61,150 nucleotides of DNA from Clostridiales bacterium (GTDB lineage: Bacteria; Bacillota; Clostridia; Christensenellales; Aristaeellaceae). The translations under genes were made by a program, and so were the position numbers. Numbering within the stretch: position 1 is the stretch's first letter; each line of letters starts with the position of its first letter. The stretch lies in NCBI GenBank assembly GCA_012729115.1, contig JAAYDR010000049.1:1-61150 (forward strand), in the 5' to 3' direction. Positions 32,590-41,148 of the stretch are shown here, one piece after another. The notes beneath the pieces were generated by a model. It was not told the origin of the DNA and searched no databases. It was given only the letters and a program-made list of their open reading frames with translations.

Positions 32590-33417
32590 ATGGCACAACG
32601 CATCATTACCGGAGGGATCATGACGCTGGCCCTTGCCCTTCTGCTCTATCTGGGCGGATGGGTCTTTGCCATCGCCGCGTTTCTGGTCTTTGCACTGGCC
32701 ATCTATGAGGAACTGCACGCCCTGACCCAGGCGGGCCATCAACCGGTCTGCTGGACCGCTTATGCCGCCCTTGCCATCAGCGTGCCCACGGTGCTGTATT
32801 ATTCCTATGCCTCCATCATTCCCATCCTGACGCTGCTCAGCTTTTGCGCGCTGCTGCAGATCATGCGGCGGCCCGAGCCGGATTTGATTGATGTGCTGAT
32901 CAGCGTCCTGCCCATGCTCACTTTGGTGCTGCCGGCCATCTGCATCTTCGGCCTGCTGGAAATCACCCCCAGGACCCTGCAGCTCTTCTTCCTGGTGATG
33001 CTCTTTGTGATTGCCGTAGGCGGGGATACCGCCGCATACTTTGTGGGAAGCCGCATTGGCGGACTCAAGCTCTGCCCCAACATCAGCCCCAAGAAAACCG
33101 TATCCGGGGCCATTGGCGGGCTGCTGGGAAGCATCCTCTGCGCCCTGGCGGCCGGGTGGATCTTTTCCCTTTGCGCACCGGATCTTCCCCTTCCACCCTT
33201 TTGGGCCAACATGCTGGCGGGACTGTTCGGCGGTTTTGCAGGCCAGGTGGGGGATCTCTTTGCCAGCATGGTAAAACGCCACTGCAAGGTGAAGGATTTC
33301 GGCAACCTCTTCCCTGGCCACGGGGGGATGCTGGACCGCCTGGACAGCATTTCCTTTGTGGCGATCATCGTCTACTGCTACCGGATCATCCTGCTGCTGG
33401 GAACACCGGCGGCGTAG
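32590..33417 (+). CDS. cdsA: Phosphatidate cytidylyltransferase
   Basis: 275 residues from ATG 32590, nine bases after AAGGA; ATG 32584 is too close to it. About eight membrane helices. The signature SKxxGRDxxSx-like C-terminal block appears as GQVGDLFASMVKRHCKVKDFGNLFPGHGGMLDRLDS, ending with the catalytic Asp pair. It forms CDP-diacylglycerol from CTP and phosphatidate for membrane phospholipids. Standard place after uppS. Confidence 0.93.
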   Translation: MAQRIITGGIMTLALALLLYLGGWVFAIAAFLVFALAIYEELHALTQAGHQPVCWTAYAALAISVPTVLYYSYASIIPILTLLSFCALLQIMRRPEPDLIDVLISVLPMLTLVLPAICIFGLLEITPRTLQLFFLVMLFVIAVGGDTAAYFVGSRIGGLKLCPNISPKKTVSGAIGGLLGSILCALAAGWIFSLCAPDLPLPPFWANMLAGLFGGFAGQVGDLFASMVKRHCKVKDFGNLFPGHGGMLDRLDSISFVAIIVYCYRIILLLGTPAA

Positions 33418-33527
33418 GAGCCGGCGCGCATCCCATCCCTTTCCTGTTTGTTCCGCCCCGTATTCGGGTAGACACCCGGAGAGGGGTTTTCTTATCGCCG
33501 GTCATTGACCATTCAAGGAGGATTGCA

Positions 33528-34724
33528 ATGGCTGCTTCTCCCCGCCGTTTGGCGATTTTGGGTTCCACCGGCAGCATTGGCACCCAGGCCCTGCAGGTGG
33601 CGGCCCTTTACCCGGAAGAATTCCGGGTGACGGCTCTTACCGCCCATTCCAACCGGGAACTGCTCTTTGAACAGGTGCGGACCTTCCGTCCTGCCCTGGC
33701 AGGGCTTGTGTGCCCGATTCCCAGGGAGGAGATCCCGGGTGATCTGAATTTCTGCCAGTGGGTTTTCGGTCCGGAGGCCCTGGAAGAAGCTGCCCGTGCA
33801 GACGCAGACGACGTGCTGGTGTCCGTGGTGGGCATGGCAGGGCTTAAGGGCGTCCTGGCCGCCCTGGCCGGCGGCAAAAGGGTTCTTCTGGCCAACAAGG
33901 AGGCACTGGTGGCGGGAGGCGCTCTGGTAACCCAGGCCGCATCGAAAATAGGACCCCATGCCCTGCTGCCCGTTGACAGTGAGCACAGCGCCATCTTCCA
34001 ATGCCTCCAGGGAGCGGCCGATAACCCCATTGCGCGCATTTACCTTACCTGCTCCGGTGGGCCCTTCCGTACCTGGAGCAAGGAAGCCATTGATTCCGCC
34101 ACCCAGGATCAGGCCCTCCGGCATCCCAACTGGGTTATGGGCCGCAAGATCACCATCGACAGCGCCACCCTGTTCAACAAGGCCCTGGAGATCATCGAGG
34201 CCAAGTGGCTGTTTCATGTGGAGGAGCAGCAGATCCAGGTGGTGGTCCATCCCCAGAGCGTGATTCACAGCGCCGTGGGTTTTGCCGATGGAGCGATTAT
34301 CGCCCAGCTGGGCACGCCGGACATGCGCCTGCCCATCCTTTATGCCATGAGCTATCCCCGGCGCCTGCCCACCGGCGGTGGGGATCTTGACCTTTTTTCC
34401 CTCAAAAGCCTTACCTTTGAACAGCCCGACCCGGAGCGCTTCCCCTCTCTGCGCATGGCCCGGCAGGCCCTTGCCGCCGGAGGCGCGGCAGCCTGTGTCC
34501 TCAATGCCGCCAACGAGGTCGCCGTGGCGAAGTTTTTACAATCTGTCGGGGGGAAACCCATGGTCTTGGGGAGAATCTTTGAGGTGGTGGAGGAATGCCT
34601 TCAGCAGCTGGCGCATCTACCCGCCTCCTCCCTGGAAGAGGTGCTTGATGCCGACGCCAAGGCCCGGGAAACCGCCCGCAGCCTGCTGTGCGAAACGGGG
34701 TTTGCTTCCAGTTCCCAGCAATGA
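33528..34724 (+). CDS. dxr: 1-deoxy-D-xylulose 5-phosphate reductoisomerase
   Basis: 398 residues from the ATG at 33528, directly after AAGGAGG; the frame is open far upstream but that part is not coding. NADPH motif LGSTGSIGTQ (11-20). LLPVDSEHSAIFQCLQG, TCSGGPFR and WVMGRKITIDSATLFNKALEIIEA contain the metal and substrate residues. It makes methylerythritol phosphate in the non-mevalonate isoprenoid route, in which ispG (5.3 kb downstream) also acts. Confidence 0.96.
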   Translation: MAASPRRLAILGSTGSIGTQALQVAALYPEEFRVTALTAHSNRELLFEQVRTFRPALAGLVCPIPREEIPGDLNFCQWVFGPEALEEAARADADDVLVSVVGMAGLKGVLAALAGGKRVLLANKEALVAGGALVTQAASKIGPHALLPVDSEHSAIFQCLQGAADNPIARIYLTCSGGPFRTWSKEAIDSATQDQALRHPNWVMGRKITIDSATLFNKALEIIEAKWLFHVEEQQIQVVVHPQSVIHSAVGFADGAIIAQLGTPDMRLPILYAMSYPRRLPTGGGDLDLFSLKSLTFEQPDPERFPSLRMARQALAAGGAAACVLNAANEVAVAKFLQSVGGKPMVLGRIFEVVEECLQQLAHLPASSLEEVLDADAKARETARSLLCETGFASSSQQ

Positions 34725-34787
34725 AAATCTCCCCTTTGGCATATCCTAGCCTTATCCCCGCGTTAGCATTGGAAAGGAACAAATTGT

Positions 34788-35855
34788 ATGACGTTATTGT
34801 ACATTCTCTATGCTCTTTTGCTCCTGGGTGTGCTGATCACCGTCCATGAGTTCGGCCATTTTATTGCCGCCCGGCTGACAGGCATTGCCGTAAAGGAGTT
34901 CTCCATCGGCTTTGGCCCAAAGCTGATTCAATGGAAAAGCAAGAAGAACGATACCCTCTTTTCTCTGCGGCCCATTCCCATGGGCGGTTATTGCCTGTTT
35001 TACGGCGATACCGACGATGATCCCAGGGGGGAAAAAACAGACGACCCCCGCAACTATAACAAGGCCCCGGTGTGGAAGAGGATGCTCAGCGTTGTGTGCG
35101 GTCCCCTGATGAACTTTGTGCTGGCCTTCGTGGTAGCTGTTGGCCTGATCGCAGTCTACGGCGCGATGCCCAGCGAGCCCTTTGTCCAAACCGTGGAGGC
35201 CGGCATGCCCGCACAGGCCGGAGGCATGATGAGCGGCGACCTGCTGCTCCGGGTGGGCGATGTGGATGTGTCGGGCAGCACCACCAAGGAAATCTCCGAC
35301 CTGATTGCTTCCTCCGGCAGCCGCACCCTCACCTTCACCGTACTCAGAGACGGTCAGGAACAGATCATCACGGTGACGCCCTTCCATGACGATGTGGAAA
35401 ACCGCTACCGGGTAGGAATCACCATCGGGTACAACAGTACCAAACCTCTTCCGGCAAGCCAGGTGATCCCTGTGGCCTGGGATACCTGCGTTTATGCCAG
35501 CGGGGCGATCCTCAATGCATTGGGCAGGATGGTAACCACCGGGGAGGGCATCAACGAAACTGCCGGACCTGTGGGAGTAGTGCAACTGGTGGCTGAGCAG
35601 ACCCGGGAAGGGGGTCTGGAGATGTTCCTGAATCTGATGGTGATCATCTCCATCAACCTGGGGCTCATCAATCTCTTTCCCATCCCCGGCCTGGACGGCA
35701 GCCGCCTGGTCTTCATGCTCATCGAGGCCATCCGGCGCAAGCCGGTGAGCCAGAAGATCGAGTCCGGCATCCACCTGGCCGGATACGCACTGCTCATGGG
35801 TTTGATGATCTTCTTCACCTTCAAGGATGTGGGACGGATTTTCGGCGGGCCGTAA
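34788..35855 (+). CDS. rseP: RIP site-2 zinc metalloprotease with PDZ domain
   Basis: 355 residues. The zinc motif HEFGH is at 20-24 in the first membrane helix, a PDZ domain covers about 125-200 (EAGMPAQAGGMMSGDLLLRVGDVDV), and the third metal ligand is in NLFPIPGLDGSRL near 294. Four membrane segments. It cuts membrane-embedded substrates such as anti-sigma factors; an ECF sigma/putative anti-sigma pair is encoded at 50.6-52.1 kb. Position between dxr and ispG is the usual one in Clostridia. Confidence 0.94.
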   Translation: MTLLYILYALLLLGVLITVHEFGHFIAARLTGIAVKEFSIGFGPKLIQWKSKKNDTLFSLRPIPMGGYCLFYGDTDDDPRGEKTDDPRNYNKAPVWKRMLSVVCGPLMNFVLAFVVAVGLIAVYGAMPSEPFVQTVEAGMPAQAGGMMSGDLLLRVGDVDVSGSTTKEISDLIASSGSRTLTFTVLRDGQEQIITVTPFHDDVENRYRVGITIGYNSTKPLPASQVIPVAWDTCVYASGAILNALGRMVTTGEGINETAGPVGVVQLVAEQTREGGLEMFLNLMVIISINLGLINLFPIPGLDGSRLVFMLIEAIRRKPVSQKIESGIHLAGYALLMGLMIFFTFKDVGRIFGGP

Positions 35856-35859
35856 AGAT

Positions 35860-36390
35860 TCAACTGTCGGCGGCCTGCACTTCCAGCCCCACCTCCACCG
35901 GGCCGATTCCCATGAGCGGCAGCACCCGTCCCCAGAAAACCCCCTGGTCAAATACCACCGTGGCGTTGTTTTCTCCGGGGTGAAAGGCAATTCTCGCAGT
36001 CTCCCGAATGGCCCTTTCATAGCAGAGGGTTACGGCGTGAGCCTTGTCAAAATAAAGGCCAAGAGGGCTCACCGAGCCAGGCCGCAGGTGCAGCAGCCGA
36101 AATAGCGCGTCCTCCGGAGCGAAGCTCAGCCTGGATACCCCCAGGGCTTTGCTCACCACAGCGGTGCGAAAGCTTGTGTGGGGCCCAAGCAGCATCAGAT
36201 AGAAATCTGTCTGCTGACGGTTGCACAAAAAGACATTCTTGCAAAGGGTCACATCCCCGCTGAGGAAGGGGAGGCCCATACAGGCCTCGATGGTAAAGGC
36301 CGGTTCATGCTCATACAGCTCGTAAGGGATGGCATGGACATCCAGAAAGGCCAATATCTCCATGCGGGGATTCATCGTTATGTCTGTCAA
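35860..36390 (-). CDS. YbaK/ProX-type aminoacyl-tRNA deacylase
   Basis: About 176 residues. The best start is TTG at 36390 with GGGAG eight bases upstream; ATG 36375 is an alternative without a ribosome site. The fold is recognisable from ILAFLDVHAIPYELYEHEPAFTIEAC, LCKNVFLCNRQQTDFYLMLL (the catalytic Lys) and LRPGSVSPLGL. Such proteins free wrongly charged Ala-tRNA(Pro) or Cys-tRNA(Pro). It lies on the strand opposite to the housekeeping cluster, with its end 4 bases from the rseP stop. Confidence 0.85.
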   Translation of the reverse strand: MTDITMNPRMEILAFLDVHAIPYELYEHEPAFTIEACMGLPFLSGDVTLCKNVFLCNRQQTDFYLMLLGPHTSFRTAVVSKALGVSRLSFAPEDALFRLLHLRPGSVSPLGLYFDKAHAVTLCYERAIRETARIAFHPGENNATVVFDQGVFWGRVLPLMGIGPVEVGLEVQAADS

Positions 36391-36427
36391 ACTGTTCACT
36401 CCCTGATGGGCAGCTTCGTGCCCGGCA

Positions 36428-38248
36428 TCAGCATGCTCCTGAACCCTCACGGGGCGAAGGATTGGCCTCCCTGGCCGGAGCCATCATCGCGGCCAGCAGG
36501 ATCGGCAAGGCATAGAAGAAGCCAAGCATATAGCGCATCAACGCCACCGGACCCAGGAGACAGGTCGCCCAGATGGCCAGCAGGAAGAGGAGAGCAGGAA
36601 TCCAATGGCGCTGGCGGCGGTAGAGGGAATAAGCGATGGCGGACATGCAAATCCACACATAAAAGGCGGTATCCGACAGAAGCCGCACCAGAGGAACACC
36701 GGGAATGGTAAGCGTGTCGTCATATGCCTCATAAAAAGCGCGCAGCCTGGGTAAAAAGGAATGTTCCGTGATGGGGATCATGTCAATTTGCAGGACCTCC
36801 GGATTGATTTTGTAGATCATATCTGCGCCGGGCAGAATGTAGGGCAGGTTTTGCACCAGGAAGGCCTCGATGTAGGTATCCGGATGCCTGATCCCCACTC
36901 GCGCCCACATCCCGAGCACCTCCGCCCATCTCTCCTCCACGATATCATTGTCTACGGCCCATTTGAGGGGGTCGGACAGCATGGGATAATAGTACTCGCT
37001 GAAACCGTTGGGATACATTTCTTCCAGCAATTCCTGATCATCCTCCGCAATGGCGTTTGCATCTTTGGCGACAGTGCGGGCAAGCTGCTGCAGGGGAATG
37101 GAAAACATCTCCACCGGGCTGCCGCTTCCTGCTTCCAAAGCGCCTGCCAACGCACCTCCCGCAGCCAGGTACAGCACGATACAGCCCGCCAGCAGCCCTG
37201 CCATGCGAACGCGGCAGCCCCTGGCCCAGCCAATCCCAAAGGGTAAAAACAGGCACAGCGCGTAGATCCCGTTGTTGCGCATCAACGTCATGAGCACGGT
37301 GATCAGAATAAAGCAAATCAGCCACAGAGGCCTGCGAAGAGGCCGAAAATCCTCTCTCCACAGATCCACCAGCTGTAAAACCATCAGCATCACCAGGCCA
37401 CCAAACAGGATATCCTTCTGGTCGCTGAGGGCCCAGAGGGAATAGAACGGAAAAAGGGCAAACAGGAACGTTACAAACAAACGGGCCCAAAGGGGCGCAC
37501 CCCGTTTGCGCATCCAATGACAGCCATAGGCCAGCATGGCGGCCAGCAGGACCATCTGCACAAGCGTATAGAGCGCCACGCCTGCCGCGCCGTCGCCCAT
37601 CGGATCGTTATCGATCCCAAGCACCATGCAAAAGCCCAGCAACAATGTATGCAAAAGCGGGTGATGGGTATTGAAATCTTCGTTGTAGTACTGCCAGAAC
37701 TGGGTAACGGAATCCGCCGTGAAGATCCCCGGCCAGCAAGCGAGCCATGCGGGAATCCAGCAAAGAACCAGCAGCACGAATACAAAAAGATAATGACCCG
37801 TAACCTTGCTGAGCCATGTTTCAGACCGCCGGGCTGAGGCACGGTCCGTCATGACGCCTCCCCTATGAAATACCAGCGCCAACGCCGCCCCGTACACAAA
37901 GGTGAATGCGGCCGTTGAAACCATGCCGTCCACCAGGGAAAGCCATGTTGCCTCCCCAAAACCATCGTATGCCTTCACATCCGCACCGACCACTGTGACA
38001 CATGCAAACAGGAATCCCATAAGACCGGCGATCCGGAGCAGGCGCTGATCTTTCAATAAAAATGCCTGCCTCATGAGACAAAACAAACCGCAGGCCAAAA
38101 CGAGCGTCAGCACACTTCCCGCAAACAGCGTGCTGCCTGGCGCCAGGCCGAATACGCGGGGAAGCAGCCAAGCTGCAGCAGCGGCAATAACCAGCGCAGC
38201 TGTGGTTTGAGAACGACCGGAGGCACTCAGCAACGAATGCTTGGGCAT
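36428..38248 (-). CDS. Large polytopic membrane protein, DUF6020-like
   Basis: 606 residues with about twelve hydrophobic segments. Conserved-looking loop: CWPGIFTADSVTQFWQYYNEDFNTHHPLLHTLLL, with Asp and two His after the third group of helices, like GT-C glycosyltransferase and DUF6020 proteins. The ending LAREANPSPREGSGAC is a short basic tail. It probably adds or moves sugars on a lipid carrier or surface polymer; the donor is unknown. Transcribed with the membrane protein gene upstream (112 bases apart). Confidence 0.7.
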   Translation of the reverse strand: MPKHSLLSASGRSQTTAALVIAAAAAWLLPRVFGLAPGSTLFAGSVLTLVLACGLFCLMRQAFLLKDQRLLRIAGLMGFLFACVTVVGADVKAYDGFGEATWLSLVDGMVSTAAFTFVYGAALALVFHRGGVMTDRASARRSETWLSKVTGHYLFVFVLLVLCWIPAWLACWPGIFTADSVTQFWQYYNEDFNTHHPLLHTLLLGFCMVLGIDNDPMGDGAAGVALYTLVQMVLLAAMLAYGCHWMRKRGAPLWARLFVTFLFALFPFYSLWALSDQKDILFGGLVMLMVLQLVDLWREDFRPLRRPLWLICFILITVLMTLMRNNGIYALCLFLPFGIGWARGCRVRMAGLLAGCIVLYLAAGGALAGALEAGSGSPVEMFSIPLQQLARTVAKDANAIAEDDQELLEEMYPNGFSEYYYPMLSDPLKWAVDNDIVEERWAEVLGMWARVGIRHPDTYIEAFLVQNLPYILPGADMIYKINPEVLQIDMIPITEHSFLPRLRAFYEAYDDTLTIPGVPLVRLLSDTAFYVWICMSAIAYSLYRRQRHWIPALLFLLAIWATCLLGPVALMRYMLGFFYALPILLAAMMAPAREANPSPREGSGAC

Positions 38249-38360
38249 CGCAATCTCCTACTTTCCGGGCAAAGCCGCCCTCATGGGTTGGAAAGATGAT
38301 TCTGTGGCAGGGAACGGGAACCGTTTTGGGAAAATATGCGCTGCAGGAGCCCTTTGAGGC

Positions 38361-39860
38361 TCACACCGGCGGGCGAACCTGATACAGCCGGTAGACAGCT
38401 CCGCCTGCCTCGCAACGCGCGCCAGGCAAATAGTTGCGCTGAATCCCCTGGAAGAGGGCCTCATTGACAACGCCCTCCCGCAGCACCAGCCATTTGGCCT
38501 CCCTGCCGTCCAAAAAGCGCAGATACTGGGACAGGATGGTTTGATCCGCTTGAGCATGCCATTCCAGCAGGTAGATGTACCGCCCGGCGGGACGAAGCTC
38601 TGTCTGCAAAAACAGCGCCACGTCCGCGCTGCCCAAGCCGCAAACCGCCACGTTTCCCCGTTCTTCCCGGGGGATGTTGCTCACAAAGCTGCGAAGGGCT
38701 TCGTTGTACGCTTCCGTCTGTGCTGCCTCCGCCGCGGTGCGCGGTGCAAGACAGGTACGCGCCGCGATGGGCAGGGATGTACGCGCGGTGACCAGCACAA
38801 ACAGGGTGAATGCACAGGCCGCCAGGCCGCGCCACACCCGGCCCTCTTCGCCCAGGCCGCTTAGGCCGAAAAGACCCAGGGGAATCAGCGGTACACACAT
38901 CATGAAGTAATGCGCATAAAAAGTGCCGCTCAGCGTGACAGCCATGGTGGCTGCCGCGCCAACCAGAAGAATGGCCGCCATCAGCCAGCGCCGCCTAAGC
39001 AGGCAGCCGGCGCCTGCCCCCAGGCACAACAGCGCCGGGGTGGTGAAGAACACGATGCCGCGCCAGGCATCCCCCCGCCCGCCGCCCGTAAAGGCGATAT
39101 ACTTGAGGTTAAACGTCCATACGCCATAGAGAAAATCCTCCAGCGCGCCCTTGGCCGCGAAATATGCCACAAAGGGCAGCACCGCAAGCAGCACACCGGC
39201 CAGCAACGCAACTGCATTGACCAGAATGTTTTTCCACTGCCCCCGCAGCGCAAGCGCGATGGTGATGACCCCAGTGACAGCCGCTATCAGCGCGCCGTTA
39301 TTGGGCCGGATCATCAGGGTTGCGCCAAAGCACAGGCCGTAAACAAGCGCACCCTGCCAGGGATGTTCCGGCTGCTCCCGGCGCATCCATCGCAATTGCA
39401 CATACAGGGCCAGCAGCACAAAGGGCAGACTGTATTCCTCGCTCAGATTTCCGTATTCCAGCACCGGCAGCCAAAACAGGGCGCACAGCGCCGTACCGGC
39501 CATGGCAGGAACAGCTGCGGTCCGCAGCCGTATGGTTTGGTAGCACAGATACAGCGCCGCGCTCACAAAGAGGCTTTCCAGCAGAAAAAGAACCAACTGG
39601 GGATCGGCAAAGGCATAGGCGATCCGCTGGATCAAAAACAGCAGGGGCCCTTTATGATCAAAAGCCTGCTTGTAGGGAACCAGCCCCTCCGCCCAAAGCA
39701 TTCCAATCGTCTGGAACAGACCTGAATCCCAGCAATAGGAATCCCGGCGGAGCAAAGAGGTGCCCTGGGCAAAAAAATGCACCATGGTGAAACCCATCAG
39801 CAAACACAGCCCAATGGGGGCCATCCGGCAACGCTTTCGTAAAACTGGCTCGTCCTGCAC
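38361..39860 (-). CDS. GT-C (family 39-like) membrane glycosyltransferase
   Basis: 499 residues from the GTG at 39860, which sits behind GGAGGAAGG; more upstream in-frame codons are open but have no ribosome site. The first loop DSYCWDSGLFQTIGMLWAEG and HKGPLLFLIQRIAYAF match the catalytic loop of PMT/ArnT-type enzymes (a conserved acidic residue, then DHKGP). About eleven membrane helices and a soluble C-terminal region follow. It would transfer a sugar from a polyprenyl-phosphate donor outside the membrane. A strong promoter precedes it. Confidence 0.8.
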   Translation of the reverse strand: MQDEPVLRKRCRMAPIGLCLLMGFTMVHFFAQGTSLLRRDSYCWDSGLFQTIGMLWAEGLVPYKQAFDHKGPLLFLIQRIAYAFADPQLVLFLLESLFVSAALYLCYQTIRLRTAAVPAMAGTALCALFWLPVLEYGNLSEEYSLPFVLLALYVQLRWMRREQPEHPWQGALVYGLCFGATLMIRPNNGALIAAVTGVITIALALRGQWKNILVNAVALLAGVLLAVLPFVAYFAAKGALEDFLYGVWTFNLKYIAFTGGGRGDAWRGIVFFTTPALLCLGAGAGCLLRRRWLMAAILLVGAAATMAVTLSGTFYAHYFMMCVPLIPLGLFGLSGLGEEGRVWRGLAACAFTLFVLVTARTSLPIAARTCLAPRTAAEAAQTEAYNEALRSFVSNIPREERGNVAVCGLGSADVALFLQTELRPAGRYIYLLEWHAQADQTILSQYLRFLDGREAKWLVLREGVVNEALFQGIQRNYLPGARCEAGGAVYRLYQVRPPV

Positions 39861-39925
39861 GAACCTTCCTCCATTGTCTATCGCAGCACATGAAAACAGC
39901 AAAGAATAGCGAATAGATCCCATTC

Positions 39926-39954
39926 ACTATAATGAGAATGGAAATAATTGTCAA
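39926..39954 (-). promoter_or_regulatory. Strong promoter TTGACA-17-TATAGT
   Basis: On the minus strand TTGACA (39949-39954) and TATAGT (39926-39931) are 17 bases apart, 66 bases before the GT-C gene start. It lies back to back with the ispG promoter. Confidence 0.7.
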
Positions 39955-40006
39955 TAGCACTGTCCATGGGGCTGGGGTTCCCTTCTCCCTTCCCCATGGC
40001 AGCCAG

Positions 40007-40019
40007 TCATGGTATAATC
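40007..40019 (+). promoter_or_regulatory. Extended -10 promoter TCATGGTATAATC for ispG-polC
   Basis: TGG followed by TATAAT (40013-40018) is an extended -10; the -35 place (TTCCCC) is poor. The same 13 bases recur at 46682-46694 in front of another gene. Confidence 0.55.
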
Positions 40020-40044
40020 ATCCATGTTACTGAAGGAGGACACC

Positions 40045-41148
40045 ATGCGCAACACCCGCAGCTTTTTGATCGGCCGGACCCCCATTGGCGGGGGACATCC
40101 TGTGACTGTCCAGAGCATGACCAACACAGACACCCGGGACGCGGCTGCCACCCTGGCCCAGATATGCGCCCTGGCCCAAGCCGGATGCGATATCGTCCGG
40201 GTCAGCGTATACGATGACGCATGCTTGCCCGCAATCGGCGAGCTGGTCCGGCAAAGCCCGCTGCCCCTGGTGGCAGATATTCATTACCGCGCCGATTTGG
40301 CCGTGGGGGCCATGGAGCGCGGTATCGCCAAGGTGCGGATTAACCCCGGCAACATTGGCAGCCAGGCGGAGGTGCGCCGGGTGGCGGACTGCGCGAAGGC
40401 GCATGGGGTACCCATCCGGATCGGGGTCAACAGCGGTTCCATCGAAAAGGAGATCCTCCGCCGGGAGGGCGGCATCACCCCCCGGGGGATGGTGGATAGC
40501 GCGCTGCGCCATGCCCGGCTGCTGGAGCAGGAGGGTTTCCATAACATCGTCCTTTCCCTGAAGGCCAGCGACGTACCGCTCACCGTAAAGGCCTATCAGC
40601 TGGCTGCCAGGGAGACCGATTACCCCCTTCATGTGGGGGTGACCGAGGCTGGGCTGCCCGGTGCCGGCAATATCAAAAGCGCGGTAGGCATTGGCGCCCT
40701 GCTGCTGCAGGGCATTGGCGACACCATTCGCGTATCGTTAACCGGCAGCCCCATCCCCGAGGTGAAGGCCGCCATTGACATTCTGCAAGCCGTAGGCCTG
40801 CGCCGCAATTTTGTGAACGTCATCAGCTGCCCGACCTGCGGCCGCACCGGAATTGATGTGGCCGCCATCGCCCGCCGGGTACAGGAGGAGCTTGCGGATC
40901 TCCGGGTTCCACTCACCGTGGCGGTGATGGGTTGCGTGGTCAACGGCCCCGGCGAGGCCAGGGAAGCGGACGTGGGTCTGGCGGGAGGCGGTCTGGCTGC
41001 CGCAACCGACGGAGGCGAAGGAGGCGGTTATGCCGTAGGCGCGCTCTTTGAGCGAGGCAAACCTCCCCGCCGCATCCAGGGAGACCTGGCCGGACAGCTT
41101 ATCGCCAGGGCCCGGGAAATCGCTATGGAAAAAGAGGGTTTGGTTTGA
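40045..41148 (+). CDS. ispG: 4-hydroxy-3-methylbut-2-enyl diphosphate synthase (flavodoxin)
   Basis: 367 residues from ATG 40045, five bases after AAGGAGG; the ATG at 40024 precedes that site and is rejected. Signatures: GGGHPVTVQSMTNTDTRD, VADIHYRADLA, VRINPGNIG, and the iron-sulfur cysteines in SCPTCGRTGID and MGCVVNGPGEA. It catalyses the penultimate step of the methylerythritol phosphate pathway. Its stop codon overlaps the TTG start of polC. Confidence 0.96.
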   Translation: MRNTRSFLIGRTPIGGGHPVTVQSMTNTDTRDAAATLAQICALAQAGCDIVRVSVYDDACLPAIGELVRQSPLPLVADIHYRADLAVGAMERGIAKVRINPGNIGSQAEVRRVADCAKAHGVPIRIGVNSGSIEKEILRREGGITPRGMVDSALRHARLLEQEGFHNIVLSLKASDVPLTVKAYQLAARETDYPLHVGVTEAGLPGAGNIKSAVGIGALLLQGIGDTIRVSLTGSPIPEVKAAIDILQAVGLRRNFVNVISCPTCGRTGIDVAAIARRVQEELADLRVPLTVAVMGCVVNGPGEAREADVGLAGGGLAAATDGGEGGGYAVGALFERGKPPRRIQGDLAGQLIARAREIAMEKEGLV